Positions 49,935 through 58,736 of a stretch of DNA of 64,000 bases are shown here, in pieces. Numbering within the stretch: the first letter of the stretch is position 1; the number at the start of each line of letters is the position of its first letter. A model generated the notes under the pieces. The model had not been told where the DNA came from and did no database searches. It saw only the letters and a list, made by a program, of their open reading frames with translations. A program made the position numbers and the translations under genes. Origin of the DNA: Amycolatopsis sp. DSM 110486 (GTDB lineage Bacteria > Actinomycetota > Actinomycetes > Mycobacteriales > Pseudonocardiaceae); contig NZ_CP080519.1 in NCBI RefSeq assembly GCF_019468465.1, positions 7,743,001 through 7,807,000 of the forward strand, given 5' to 3'.

Positions 49935-51194
49935 ATGCGAATCCTGCGCACCCGCGTCCTCTGCGGCGCACTCTGCCTCCTGCCGGCGCTCGCCTCGTGC
50001 GCGCCGCCGGCCGCCGATCACACCGCCGCGCAACGCACCACCGGCCCGCTCACGGTCGGGTTCGTCGACAGCCTCTCCGGCTCGCTCGCCGGAGCCGGGC
50101 AGGACATGCGCGACGGCCTGACCCTGTGGCTGGACCAGAACCAGGGCCGCATGGCCGGCCGCGATGTCAAGCTCCTGGTCGAGGACGACCAGGGCTCCAC
50201 CGAGACGGGCGTCCAGGTCACCAAGCGCCTCGTCGAGCAGGCCGAATCCGACCTCGTCATCGGGCCGCTCGCCGGCAACGTCGGCGTCGCGCTCGGCCAG
50301 TACGTGAAGACCACCGAGGTGCCGCTGGTCTACCCCATCCCCACCAGCGACATCTTCGTGCACAAGGACTATCCGACCGTTTTCCCGGTCACGGGCACCG
50401 CACCCCAGTTCAACGCGCCGCTGGGCCGGTGGGCGATGGACCGCGGGCACCACCGGGTCGCCACGATCTGCTCCGACTACGCCTTCGGGCAACAGGTGTG
50501 CGGCGGCTTCGCGGGCACCTACCGCGCAGCGGGCGGCCAGTTGGCCGGCCAGCTGTGGCCACCGCTGGGCAGCTCCGACTTCGCGCCGTTCATCTCGCAG
50601 CTGCGCCAGATCGGGGCGGACGCAGTGTTCGTCGGCCTGATCGGTGCCGACAGCGTGAAGTTCCTCAAGGCCTGGAACGACTTCGGCATGACCGGGCACG
50701 CGACGTTGCTCGGCTCCGACCCGTCCTTCGACCAGGCCGTGCTGCGCGGCGTGGGCAAGCAGTCCCTCGGCCTGGTCTCGATCGGGCACTTCGCCGAGGG
50801 CCGGGAAAGCCCGGCGACGCGGCAGTTCACCGACGCGTACCGGCAGAAGTACCACAAGCTGCCCAGCTACTACTCGGCGAGCGGTTACCTCGCCGCGGAC
50901 TGGACGGCCCGCGCGCTCGTCGCGAACGGCGGCAAGGTCGGCGATGCGAGCGCGTTCGTCCGGACCATGCGCACGATCTCCTACCCCGACAGCGTCTTCG
51001 GCCCGATCCGGGTCGACGAACGCGGCCAGCCCGTCTACAGCGTCTACCTGCGTGAAGTGACTCCAGGTCCGGACGGAAAACCGTGGAACACCGTCACCTC
51101 GACCATCCCCGACGTCGGCGCCACCGGCGGCCTGACCTACGCGGAATACCTGTCCCACCCCGTGCTCTCCCGCGAATACCAAGGAGGCGTCTGA
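49935..51194 (+). CDS. Liv-type ABC transporter substrate-binding lipoprotein, second system
   Basis: Solute-binding lipoprotein, 419 residues. The signal MRILRTRVLCGALCLLPAL ends at the lipobox LASC. The body opens with LTVGFVDSLSGSLAGAGQDM and contains ICSDYAFGQQVCGGF with two Cys. Family-4 binders of this kind carry amides, urea-like compounds, aromatic acids or amino acids. Ribosome site GAGGAG. Its TGA shares one base with the ATG of the LivG-type gene. Confidence 0.9.
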   Translation: MRILRTRVLCGALCLLPALASCAPPAADHTAAQRTTGPLTVGFVDSLSGSLAGAGQDMRDGLTLWLDQNQGRMAGRDVKLLVEDDQGSTETGVQVTKRLVEQAESDLVIGPLAGNVGVALGQYVKTTEVPLVYPIPTSDIFVHKDYPTVFPVTGTAPQFNAPLGRWAMDRGHHRVATICSDYAFGQQVCGGFAGTYRAAGGQLAGQLWPPLGSSDFAPFISQLRQIGADAVFVGLIGADSVKFLKAWNDFGMTGHATLLGSDPSFDQAVLRGVGKQSLGLVSIGHFAEGRESPATRQFTDAYRQKYHKLPSYYSASGYLAADWTARALVANGGKVGDASAFVRTMRTISYPDSVFGPIRVDERGQPVYSVYLREVTPGPDGKPWNTVTSTIPDVGATGGLTYAEYLSHPVLSREYQGGV

Positions 51195-51901
51195 TGGCGC
51201 TCGCACTGGACGACATCGGCCGTGAGTACGGCGGGCTGCGCGCCCTCGACGCGGTGACCTTCACCGCCGGCGAGGGCGAGCGGGTCGGGGTGATCGGGCC
51301 CAACGGCGCCGGCAAGAGCACGTTGTTCCGGGTGATCGCGGGCAGTGAACGGGCCAGCCATGGCCGGGTCACGTTCGACGGCAAGGACCTGTCGGGGATC
51401 TCCGCCCGGCGCCGGGCGCGCCTCGGCATCGGCCGCACGTTCCAGATCACCGAGCTCTTCGGCACGCTCACCGTCGAGCAGAACGTGCTGCTGGCGGCCC
51501 GGGACGACGACCGGATCACCGACGTGCTGAAGCGGTTCGACCTGCAGGCGTGGCGCTCGTCCCGCGTCGACGAGCTCGGATACGGGCGGCAGCGCCTGGT
51601 GGAGCTGGCCGTCACCTTCGCCACCGGTGCGCGGGTGCTGCTGCTCGACGAACCGGCTGCCGGCCTGGGCGCGGCGGAGCGGGTGCTGATCGGCGAGGCC
51701 ATCCGGCAGCTGCCGGAGAACGTCACCGTGCTGCTGATCGAGCACGACATGGACCTGGTCCTCGGCCTCGTCGACCGGGTGCTGTGCCTGTCCAACGGAC
51801 GGCTGGTCGCCGATGCCGGCGCGAGCGAGATCCGGGACCACCCCGCCGTGCGCGAGGTCTACCTCGGCGACCACGACGACGAAAGCGAGATCGCGTCATG
51901 A
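51194..51901 (+). CDS. Liv-type ABC transporter ATP-binding protein (LivG type), second system
   Basis: ATPase, 235 residues, about 20 shorter than typical LivG. Walker A GPNGAGKST, then GRTFQITELFGTLTVEQNVLLA. The signature is LGYGRQRLVELAVTF, a Liv-type variant, Walker B is VLLLDEPAAGL and the H-loop IEHDMD. AAGGAGG lies 6 nt before the ATG. ATGA overlap with LivF. Confidence 0.92.
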   Translation: MALALDDIGREYGGLRALDAVTFTAGEGERVGVIGPNGAGKSTLFRVIAGSERASHGRVTFDGKDLSGISARRRARLGIGRTFQITELFGTLTVEQNVLLAARDDDRITDVLKRFDLQAWRSSRVDELGYGRQRLVELAVTFATGARVLLLDEPAAGLGAAERVLIGEAIRQLPENVTVLLIEHDMDLVLGLVDRVLCLSNGRLVADAGASEIRDHPAVREVYLGDHDDESEIAS

Positions 51902-52611
51902 GCACTTTCACCGTGACCGGGCTCGCGGCCGGTTACCAGGGACATCCGGTGATCGACGGCCTCACCCTCACGGTCTCCGGCGGCGAAGCCGTCGCCCTCG
52001 CCGGGCGCAACGGCATGGGCAAGACGACCGCGCTCAAGGCCGTGATGGCACTTTCCGTGCCGAGGGTGTCGGCGGGCAGTGTCCGCTTCGATGACACCGA
52101 ACTGACGCGGCGCAAGCCCCACCAGATCGCCCGGGCCGGAATCGGCTACGTGCCGCAGGGCCGGCGGATCTTCCCCAGTCTCACCGTCGACGAGCACCTC
52201 GACATCGTCGCCCGGCCCGCCCCGGCCGGGTACGAGCCGTGGACCTGGCAGCGGGTCTTCGACCTGTTTCCGCGGCTCGCCGAGCGCCGCCACCACCGCG
52301 CGGGCACCCTCTCCGGCGGCGAGCAGCAGATGCTCGCGATCGCCCGCGCGCTGATGACGAACCCCCGGCTGATGCTGCTCGACGAACCCAGCGAGGGGCT
52401 GGCGCCCCGGGTGGTGCGCCAGGTCGCCGACATCATCCGAACTCTTCCCGAGTCCGGGGTCAGCGTCCTGCTCGCCGAGCAGGACCTCGGCATGGTCCGC
52501 CGCGTTGCGGACCGCGTCTACTTCCTCGATCGCGGCAGCGTCGCCGCCGAGGTCACGTCCCGCGAACTCAGCGAGCGGGACGATCTGCTCGACCGCCACC
52601 TCGGCGTCTGA
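51898..52611 (+). CDS. Liv-type ABC transporter ATP-binding protein (LivF type), second system
   Basis: Second ATPase, 237 residues. Walker A GRNGMGKTT, IGYVPQGRRIFPSLTVDEHL, signature LSGGEQQMLAIARAL and Walker B LMLLDEPSEGLAP are all canonical. Completes the five-component importer. 24 nt separate it from the aldehyde dehydrogenase, which has its own ribosome site. Confidence 0.93.
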   Translation: MSTFTVTGLAAGYQGHPVIDGLTLTVSGGEAVALAGRNGMGKTTALKAVMALSVPRVSAGSVRFDDTELTRRKPHQIARAGIGYVPQGRRIFPSLTVDEHLDIVARPAPAGYEPWTWQRVFDLFPRLAERRHHRAGTLSGGEQQMLAIARALMTNPRLMLLDEPSEGLAPRVVRQVADIIRTLPESGVSVLLAEQDLGMVRRVADRVYFLDRGSVAAEVTSRELSERDDLLDRHLGV

Positions 52612-52635
52612 ACTTCCGTGGAGGAAAGGAAACCT

Positions 52636-54123
52636 GTGAAAACCATCCAGCATTTCGTCGGCGGCGCCTTCGTCCAGGACGAACCGGCCGCGTGGGCCGA
52701 CGTGCACGACCCCGCCCGCGGCAGCGTCGCGGGCCGAGTCGCCCTCGGCGACGCCGGTGCCGTGGACCAGGCCGTGAAGGTGGCGCTCGACGCGCAGGCC
52801 GCCTGGGCCGAGGAGTCGCTCGGCGTACGCCAGCAAGTAATGCTGGAGTTCATCCGGCTGGTCGAGCGCTCGCGTGACGAGCTGGCCGAGCTCGTGACCG
52901 GCGAACACGGCAAGACGCTCGCCGACGCCCGCGCGGAGGTCAACGCGGGTCTGGACGTCGCGAAGTTCGCCGCCGGGATCCCCCACCTGCTCAAGGGGGA
53001 CTTCAGCGAGAACGTCTCCCGCGGTGTCGACACGTACTCGATCCGCCAGCCGCTCGGGGTCGTCGCCGGTATCACGCCGTTCAACTTCCCCGTGATGGTT
53101 CCCATGTGGATGTTCCCGATCGCCATCGCATGTGGGAACGCCTTCGTGCTCAAGCCGAGCGAGAAGGACCCCTCGGCGTCGAACCGCCTGGCCGAGCTGG
53201 CGCTCGAGGCCGGGCTGCCCGCCGGCGTGCTCAACGTCGTGCACGGCAGCGCCCCGGCCGTCGACGCGCTGCTGGCGCACCCGGACGTCGCCGCGGTGAG
53301 CTTCGTCGGGTCGACGCCGGTGGCCCGGCACGTCTACGAGACCGCGGCCAAGCACGGCAAGCGGGTGCAGGCCCTCGGCGGCGCGAAGAACCACCTTGTG
53401 GTGCTGCCGGACGCCGACCTCGACGCGGCCGCCGACGCCCTCGTCTCCGCCGCCTACGGTTCGGCGGGCGAGCGGTGCATGGCGATCTCGGTCGCGGTGG
53501 CCGTCGGCGGGGTCGGCGACGCGCTGCGCGATCGTCTGGTGGAGCGCATCGGCCGGCTGTCCACCGCGGACGGTCACGACGAGGGCGCCGACATGGGCCC
53601 GCTCGTCACCGCCGACCACCTGCGCCGCGTGACCGGATACGTGCAGGCCGGCGCCGACGCGGGCGCGGACCTCGTGGTCGACGGCCGCGACGTGCGTGTT
53701 CCGGGGCGGGAGAACGGGTTCTTCCTCGCGCCGACGCTGCTCGACCACGTGCGCCCGGACATGACCGTGTACACCGACGAGATTTTCGGCCCGGTGCTGT
53801 CGATGCTGCGCGTCGACACTCTGGAGGAGGCCGTCGGGCTGATCAACGGCGGCGAGTACGGCAACGGCGTCTCCCTGTTCACCCGCGACGGCGTCGCCGC
53901 GCGGAAGTTCCAGCACACCGTGCAGGCCGGCATGGTCGGGCTCAACGTGCCCATCCCCGTGCCGATCCCGTACTTCCCGTTCGGCGGCTGGAAGCACTCG
54001 CTCTTCGGCGACTCGGGCCAGTACGGCGAGGACGGCATCCGGTTCTTCACGCGCCGCAAGGTCGTCACGAGCCGGTGGGCGCCTTCGGCGGGTTCCCGTG
54101 TCGACATGCGGTTCCCGGCCTAG
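52636..54123 (+). CDS. mmsA: methylmalonate-semialdehyde dehydrogenase-like CoA-acylating aldehyde dehydrogenase
   Basis: Aldehyde dehydrogenase of the MMSDH family, 495 residues, converting methylmalonate or malonate semialdehyde to propionyl- or acetyl-CoA. Blocks: GVVAGITPFNFPVMVPMWMF, KPSEKDPSA, SFVGSTPVARHVYE, GGAKNHLVVLPDAD, and the catalytic Cys in SAGERCMAIS. The C-terminus GWKHSLFGDSGQYGEDGIRF is diagnostic. GTG start with GAGGAAAGGA upstream. It suggests that the imported compound ends in a C3 or C4 semialdehyde, as in ring or branched-chain catabolism. Confidence 0.92.
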   Translation: MKTIQHFVGGAFVQDEPAAWADVHDPARGSVAGRVALGDAGAVDQAVKVALDAQAAWAEESLGVRQQVMLEFIRLVERSRDELAELVTGEHGKTLADARAEVNAGLDVAKFAAGIPHLLKGDFSENVSRGVDTYSIRQPLGVVAGITPFNFPVMVPMWMFPIAIACGNAFVLKPSEKDPSASNRLAELALEAGLPAGVLNVVHGSAPAVDALLAHPDVAAVSFVGSTPVARHVYETAAKHGKRVQALGGAKNHLVVLPDADLDAAADALVSAAYGSAGERCMAISVAVAVGGVGDALRDRLVERIGRLSTADGHDEGADMGPLVTADHLRRVTGYVQAGADAGADLVVDGRDVRVPGRENGFFLAPTLLDHVRPDMTVYTDEIFGPVLSMLRVDTLEEAVGLINGGEYGNGVSLFTRDGVAARKFQHTVQAGMVGLNVPIPVPIPYFPFGGWKHSLFGDSGQYGEDGIRFFTRRKVVTSRWAPSAGSRVDMRFPA

Positions 54124-54132
54124 GGGGCGTTC

Positions 54133-54906
54133 GTGCGACTGGAGAACAGCTTCACCGTCGGCCTGCCGCCCGCGCAGGCGTGGGCTGTGCTCACCGATCC
54201 GGAACGGGTCGCGCCGTGCATGCCCGGCGTGCACCTGGACGAGGTCGAGGGCGACGACGTTCGCGGCGGCCTGCGCGTGAAGGTCGGGCCGATCACCGCC
54301 GAGTACTCCGGCTTGGCGCAGTTCCGCGAACGCGACGAGGACGCGGGGGTCGTGGTCGTGGCGGCGTCGGGGCGTGAGGTGCGCGGCCGCGGTTCGGCTG
54401 CGGCGACGGTGACGCTGCGGCTGGTGCCGGCCCCGGAAGGCACGCGGGTCGACCTGGCCACGGAGCTCGCGCTGACGGGACGGCTGGCGCAGTTCGGGCG
54501 TGGTGTGCTGGGCGAGGTCACGGGGCGGCTGGTCGACGAGTTCGCGCGGGCGCTGGCGGACGAGGTGGCCGGATCGCGGGCTCAGGCTGCGGAAGTGCCT
54601 CAGGCCGCGGTGTCGGGCGTGGCAGCGGTGGCCGCGGCTGAGCCGGTGGTGGAGGTCGTCGATCTGGCGGCCCAGGAGTGGCCGGACGACGAACCCGTGG
54701 GTGCTGCTCGGTCGGCAGAGCCCGCCGGTGAGGCTCCGGTCGTGAGTGTCGGCGGTGGCCGGCCGAGCCCGGAGGACCGGTCGCACACTCGCAACGCGGA
54801 GACCGTCGTTCTGCGGGCCATCGCCATTCCGGTCGCCAAGCGCGTGGTCCCGGCCGTGGCCGCCGTCGTCGCGGCGATCGTGCTCGCCCGCCGGCGGCGC
54901 CGATGA
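54133..54906 (+). CDS. CoxG-like SRPBCC protein with C-terminal membrane tail
   Basis: A 257-residue CoxG (carbon monoxide dehydrogenase subunit G) family protein. The SRPBCC fold occupies residues 1-145 (VGLPPAQAWAVLTDPERVAPCMPG, then GLAQFRERDEDAG and LAQFGRGVLGEVTGRLVDEF). A disordered Ala/Glu-rich region follows, and the last 20 residues form a hydrophobic segment capped by Arg residues (VVAAIVLARRRRR). CoxG anchors molybdenum hydroxylases to the membrane, and this tail fits such a role for the hydroxylase encoded upstream. ATGA overlap with the IclR gene. Confidence 0.88.
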   Translation: MRLENSFTVGLPPAQAWAVLTDPERVAPCMPGVHLDEVEGDDVRGGLRVKVGPITAEYSGLAQFRERDEDAGVVVVAASGREVRGRGSAAATVTLRLVPAPEGTRVDLATELALTGRLAQFGRGVLGEVTGRLVDEFARALADEVAGSRAQAAEVPQAAVSGVAAVAAAEPVVEVVDLAAQEWPDDEPVGAARSAEPAGEAPVVSVGGGRPSPEDRSHTRNAETVVLRAIAIPVAKRVVPAVAAVVAAIVLARRRRR

Positions 54907-55697
54907 CAGAATCTCCCGCAATGACCAGTTCCCCTTCCTCGGCGGGCCTGCCGGTTCCTTCGGTCGCCCGCGCCGCGTACGTGCTCGACGCGCTCGCCGC
55001 CGCCCCCGACGGGCTGCCGCTCAGCGAGCTCGCGCGGGCCATCGGCGCGCCCAAGAGCAGCTGCCTCGCCGTGTGCACGACGCTGGTCACCACCGGGCTG
55101 CTCACGCGCACCCCGGGTGGGCACTACCGGCTCGGCTGGAAGGTCGTCCCGCTCGGGCGGGCCTACCTCGCGAAGTCCGGGTTCGTACTGGAGTTCCGGC
55201 GCGTCGACCAGGAGCTGGGCCTGCTGCCCGAGGACACGATCGTGCTGTCGCTGTTGGACGGACGCCACGTCGTCTACGTCGAGACGCGGCCGGGATTGCG
55301 GACGCTCGCGATGTCCTACGAGATCGGCCTGCGGCTGCCCGCCCACTGCACGGCGAGCGGCAAGTCGCTGCTCGCGTCGCTGGCCGACGACGAGATCGCC
55401 GGCCGCTACGCCGACGGCCGCTTCGAAACCCTGACCCCGCACAGCATTTCGCGGATGCCGCAGCTGATGGCGGAGATCGGGAGCACCCGCGCGCACGGTT
55501 ACGCCGTCGACGACGAGGAGACCGCGCCGGGCATGATGTGCGTCGGCGCAGCCGTCGCCGGGCGCGGCGGGCAGCCCGTCGGTGCGCTGTCGGTGAGCAT
55601 GGTCAAGTCCACTGTCGACGATGAGCGGCTGAAGCAGTCGGCGTCGGCGATCCTTCGCCTGAGCACCGCCATCACCGAGCGTCTCGGCGGGCTGTAA
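54903..55697 (+). CDS. IclR family transcriptional regulator
   Basis: Regulator of 264 residues. The winged HTH is at 20-80 (LSELARAIGAPKSSCLAVCT, LTRTPGGHYRLGWKVV), and the effector domain follows (GLRLPAHCTASGKSLLASL, GYAVDDEETAPGMMCVGA). IclR proteins commonly control aromatic-acid and glyoxylate operons by binding tandem repeats. It is the last gene of the hydroxylase/Liv operon, and the GTTC-N8-GAAC pair at 44.26 kb is its probable target. Two hairpins follow the stop. Confidence 0.92.
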   Translation: MTESPAMTSSPSSAGLPVPSVARAAYVLDALAAAPDGLPLSELARAIGAPKSSCLAVCTTLVTTGLLTRTPGGHYRLGWKVVPLGRAYLAKSGFVLEFRRVDQELGLLPEDTIVLSLLDGRHVVYVETRPGLRTLAMSYEIGLRLPAHCTASGKSLLASLADDEIAGRYADGRFETLTPHSISRMPQLMAEIGSTRAHGYAVDDEETAPGMMCVGAAVAGRGGQPVGALSVSMVKSTVDDERLKQSASAILRLSTAITERLGGL

Positions 55698-55703
55698 TGA
55701 TTG

Positions 55704-55720
55704 CCCCGGCTCCGCCGGGG
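55704..55720 (+). terminator. terminator-like hairpin after the IclR gene
   Basis: A perfect 7-bp GC stem with a 3-nt loop (CCCCGGC-tcc-GCCGGGG) starts 7 nt after the IclR stop. It likely ends the hydroxylase/Liv operon together with the larger palindrome that follows. Confidence 0.6.
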
Positions 55721-55723
55721 CGT

Positions 55724-55817
55724 GCGAGATCGCCTTTGAGCCGGCTTCTGGAGTGAGCGGTCGGATCGGCCTGGCGGCCGATCGCACCGCTCACTCCAGA
55801 AACCGGCGCGATCTCGC
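55724..55817. repeat. 94-nt near-perfect palindrome
   Basis: Nested inverted repeats: outer arms GCGAGATCGC (55724-55733) and GCGATCTCGC (55808-55817), then CCGG and TTCTGGAGTGAGCGGT (55746-55761) pairing with ACCGCTCACTCCAGAA (55786-55801), and an inner GATCGGCC/GGCCGATC pair. It fills most of the 156-nt gap between the IclR and HEAT-repeat genes. It could be a terminator, an RNA structure, or a copy of a dispersed palindromic element. Confidence 0.7.
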
Positions 55818-55853
55818 CCTCGGGTGGCACGATGGCGCCGGAGAGGGGGGACG

Positions 55854-56972
55854 ATGACGACGGAAGAAGAACTGGACGCGCTCGCCGCCGGCGACTCGCG
55901 CGAGTGGCTGGCGTTCGACGAGTCCGAGCGGCGCTGGTCCTGGTACTACGGCGAGGACCACCGGCGGGCCTTGCCGTGGCGTCAGCTGAGTCGTGTCCAG
56001 CTCGCCGAGGCGGTCTGCCACGCCGTCGGGTACATCCGGGAGCCGGGTGTGCGCCGGCTGCGGAGCAGCCGCGACCCGGAAGCGTTGCCCCTGCTGGTGG
56101 TGCGCTGCGTCGACTGGGTACCCCAGGTGCGGGAGATCGCCCGCGCGGCGGTGCTCGCCCGGTTCGCGCAGGCGGATCGGGCCGGCCTGCTGCCGCTGGT
56201 CGTCGCACTGAGCCGGCGGGCCGTGGATGGCTGGGTGGACGAGCACCTGCTGCAGCCGATGCTGCGCTCGCCCGAGCTCCTCGACCTCGCGCTGGCGTCG
56301 CCGGACCTGCGGACCCGCCGGACGGTCCACGAGTCGGCCCTGCACGCCGGGCTGCTCTCCGACGAGCAGCTGGCTTCGATCGCAATGCACGACCACGACG
56401 ACGTGATCCGCACGCGCGTCGGCCACCTCCTGCTCGACCGCGGCGACCCCCGCTTCGTGCTGCCCCTGCTCGACGGCGGCGCACCCAAGGTGCGGGCGCG
56501 GGCGTTGCAGCTCCTGGGCGTCGAGACGGCCCGGGAACGGCTGGCGGAGAGCTCGTCGCTGGTGCGGTCCATGGCGCAGGCCTTGGTGCTGCGCTCGGGC
56601 GGCGACCCGGCGGCGTACTACCGGGAAGCGCTGCGGTCGGGTGCCGTGACGCGCGCGACCGTCGCCGGACTCGGCGAAACGGGGACGCTCGACGACGTCG
56701 ACCTCGTGCGGGCGCAGTTCGCCGACGACCGGCCCCGGGTGCGTGTCGCCGCGGTTCGTGGCCTGCGCCGGCTGCTGGCGAACCCCTCGGACCCGCGGGC
56801 GGCCGAGTACGGCCGCGAGCTGCTCACCGACCCTTCGCCCGGCGTGGTCCGAGAGGCAGTCGCCCTGCTCGACCGCCGCCTAGGCCCGGCGGACCGCTCG
56901 CTCCTGCTCGACTTGGCGGCGCCCGCCCGCTGCACGTCCGCCGCGGGGCGCTCACTTTGCTGCGCGGGTTGA
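55854..56972 (+). CDS. HEAT-repeat protein, reading frame disturbed near the 3' end
   Basis: An alpha-helical repeat protein; this frame gives 372 residues. Repeating helix pairs such as YIREPGVRRLRSSRDPEALP, PQVREIARAAVLARF, DVIRTRVGHLLLDRGDPRFV and PRVRVAAVRGLRRLLANP are HEAT/PBS-lyase-like units. No catalytic motif is seen; such proteins act as scaffolds or binders. GAGAGGGGGG precedes the ATG. Close to the end, coding potential shifts to another frame and later returns, so the intact gene probably ran to 57200 (448 residues). The stop at 56970 would then be an artefact of frame loss. Confidence 0.75.
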   Translation: MTTEEELDALAAGDSREWLAFDESERRWSWYYGEDHRRALPWRQLSRVQLAEAVCHAVGYIREPGVRRLRSSRDPEALPLLVVRCVDWVPQVREIARAAVLARFAQADRAGLLPLVVALSRRAVDGWVDEHLLQPMLRSPELLDLALASPDLRTRRTVHESALHAGLLSDEQLASIAMHDHDDVIRTRVGHLLLDRGDPRFVLPLLDGGAPKVRARALQLLGVETARERLAESSSLVRSMAQALVLRSGGDPAAYYREALRSGAVTRATVAGLGETGTLDDVDLVRAQFADDRPRVRVAAVRGLRRLLANPSDPRAAEYGRELLTDPSPGVVREAVALLDRRLGPADRSLLLDLAAPARCTSAAGRSLCCAG

Positions 56973-57200
56973 GCCGGTGGTCCCGGCTCGCGACCGACCT
57001 GTGGCTGCTCAGCGTCCCCGGCGAGCTGTTGGCCGACGAAGCCCGCCGCGACCTGGACGAGTGGCGCCAGGACGGCTCCAGCGCGTTCACCCGGCCGTCG
57101 CCCGACCTGGCGGCGCGGGATCGGCGAGCTGCTGGCCGAGCTGGAGCCCCAGCTCGGCCCTGCGGTGACCGGGGAACTGCGGAACCGCGCCCAGGTGTGA
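56930..57200 (+). other. displaced C-terminal part of the HEAT-repeat gene
   Basis: From about 56930 the plausible protein (GALTLLRGLSRWSRLATDLW, VPGELLADEARRDLDEW) is read in the second frame, then from about 57118 again in the original frame (IGELLAELEPQLGPAVTGEL) to TGA 57198-57200. The net change is zero, so one base was lost near 56930 and one gained in the run of Gs near 57118, or the reverse. This is either sequencing error or a damaged gene. Confidence 0.6.
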
Positions 57201-57290
57201 CGGCTGTCCGTCCGAAGTGGACAGCCGTCACGTCCGGCCACACAAGCCCGTCACGACTGAGGCGCGTCGCCTACCCGTCACGCCCAGCCG

Positions 57291-58718
57291 TCACACCCAC
57301 CCGGGCAGGTCGCTCACGGCCGTGATCGTCTCGACGGCGTCCACGTCCACCGCCTGCATTGCTTCTTCCGGCACTCGCGCGCGAGCCGGGAAGACGACCG
57401 GCGGGGCGGGTTTGGTGGCGTCGACGATCACGGCGGAGGAGCGTTGCGGGGTGCGCCCGCCCGCTTCGTCGTAGGACCAGTTGGTGGGCAGCAGGCCGCC
57501 GGGGCCGTTCCAGCGGGGGATGATCTGCAGGTCCTGCGACGCGTCGAAGCGGGTGCCGATGGCCCAGGCGACTTCGCGTTCGTCGTAGACGTCGATGTCG
57601 TCGTCGACGATGACGATGGCGCGCAGGTTCTCCGGCTCGGTGTTGAGGGCGGCGAAGGCGGCGCGCGTCGGGTCGGTGTCGGAGTTCTTGCGGATCGACA
57701 GGTAGCAGTGCATGCGGGCGTGCAGCGGGATGTTGACCGCGCGCAGGCCCGGCACCTTCTGCTGCACGGCCTCGTGGATGCTGGCGATGCGCGGCAGTGC
57801 GCCCATGAGCCGGTGTTCGCGGCCGGAGGCCTGGATGTCCTGGAAGATCGCGTCGCGGCGCATGGTGATGGCGTCGACCTCGATGACGGGCTTGCGGCCG
57901 CCGCCGACGTAGTGGCCGGGCCATTCGGCGAACGGGCCTTCCTCCTCGAGCTCGTCGGGCAGGATGTGGCCCTCGATGACGATCTCGGCGTGCGCGGGCA
58001 CGGGGATGCCGGACGTCACGGTGGGGACGGTGGCGACCGATTCGCCCAGGTAGGCGCCGGCGGCGTCGTACTCGCCGCCGATGCCCGGGACCCGCGACAC
58101 CGCGCCCATGAGGAACGCCGGGTGGTGCCCGATCACCAGCGCGATCGGGGTGGGCTCGCCGCGTTCGGCGTAGCGGCGGTGGATGGTGCCGCCGTCGTGG
58201 GAGCCGAAGAACCACACCCCGAGGCGCCGGGGGCCGTAGATGTGATGGCGGTAGATGCCGGCGTTGATCGCGCCCGACTCCGGGTCGCGCGTCACGCCGA
58301 CGGCGGCGGTGAGGAACGGGCCGCCGTCCAGCTCGTTGTGGGTGGGGATCGGCAGGCGGGTGAGGTCGGCGTCCGCGCCGCGCCACACCACCTCCTGCAC
58401 CGGCGCCGCGCCCTCGAACTCCACCGGCGGGTGCGCGGCCCGGCCCTGGCCCGCGACCGACGAACGCACGAGCGTCTCGGCCTCGACCCCGAGGGCCAAT
58501 GCCATCCGCTCGTGCGTCGCGACGAGGTTGGTCAGGCACCGCAGCTCGCTGCCGGCGACGTCGCTGAACAGCAACGCCGGGTAGTCGCCGCGCTTGTCGT
58601 ACCACGCTCCGTAGGCGGTGACACCGAACCGCGGGTCCACCTGCTTCGACACGTGCTTGACCTCGCCCGCACCGGTCGAGACCACCTCCGCGAGAAACGA
58701 CCGCAGATCCTTCGTCAC
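57291..58718 (-). CDS. UbiD family decarboxylase
   Basis: Prenylated-FMN-dependent decarboxylase of the UbiD/Fdc family, 475 residues. Supporting features are NAGIYRHHIYGPRRLGVWFF (conserved Arg residues), HPAFLMGAVSRVPG, and EEEGPFAEWPGHY with the catalytic Glu pair, followed by MHCYLSIRKNSD. It would remove a carboxylate from an aromatic or alpha,beta-unsaturated acid. No UbiX (prFMN synthase) is in the window, so cofactor must come from elsewhere. GTG start with GGGAGG upstream. It may serve the hydroxylase operon, though separately controlled by a palindromic operator. Confidence 0.92.
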   Translation of the reverse strand: MTKDLRSFLAEVVSTGAGEVKHVSKQVDPRFGVTAYGAWYDKRGDYPALLFSDVAGSELRCLTNLVATHERMALALGVEAETLVRSSVAGQGRAAHPPVEFEGAAPVQEVVWRGADADLTRLPIPTHNELDGGPFLTAAVGVTRDPESGAINAGIYRHHIYGPRRLGVWFFGSHDGGTIHRRYAERGEPTPIALVIGHHPAFLMGAVSRVPGIGGEYDAAGAYLGESVATVPTVTSGIPVPAHAEIVIEGHILPDELEEEGPFAEWPGHYVGGGRKPVIEVDAITMRRDAIFQDIQASGREHRLMGALPRIASIHEAVQQKVPGLRAVNIPLHARMHCYLSIRKNSDTDPTRAAFAALNTEPENLRAIVIVDDDIDVYDEREVAWAIGTRFDASQDLQIIPRWNGPGGLLPTNWSYDEAGGRTPQRSSAVIVDATKPAPPVVFPARARVPEEAMQAVDVDAVETITAVSDLPGWV

Positions 58719-58736
58719 CGTGAGCCTCCCAAAAGA

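Noticed and set aside
51859..54921. 1020-codon open frame on the minus strand
   Set aside because: Antisense shadow of the LivF, aldehyde dehydrogenase and CoxG genes, with no recognisable protein features.
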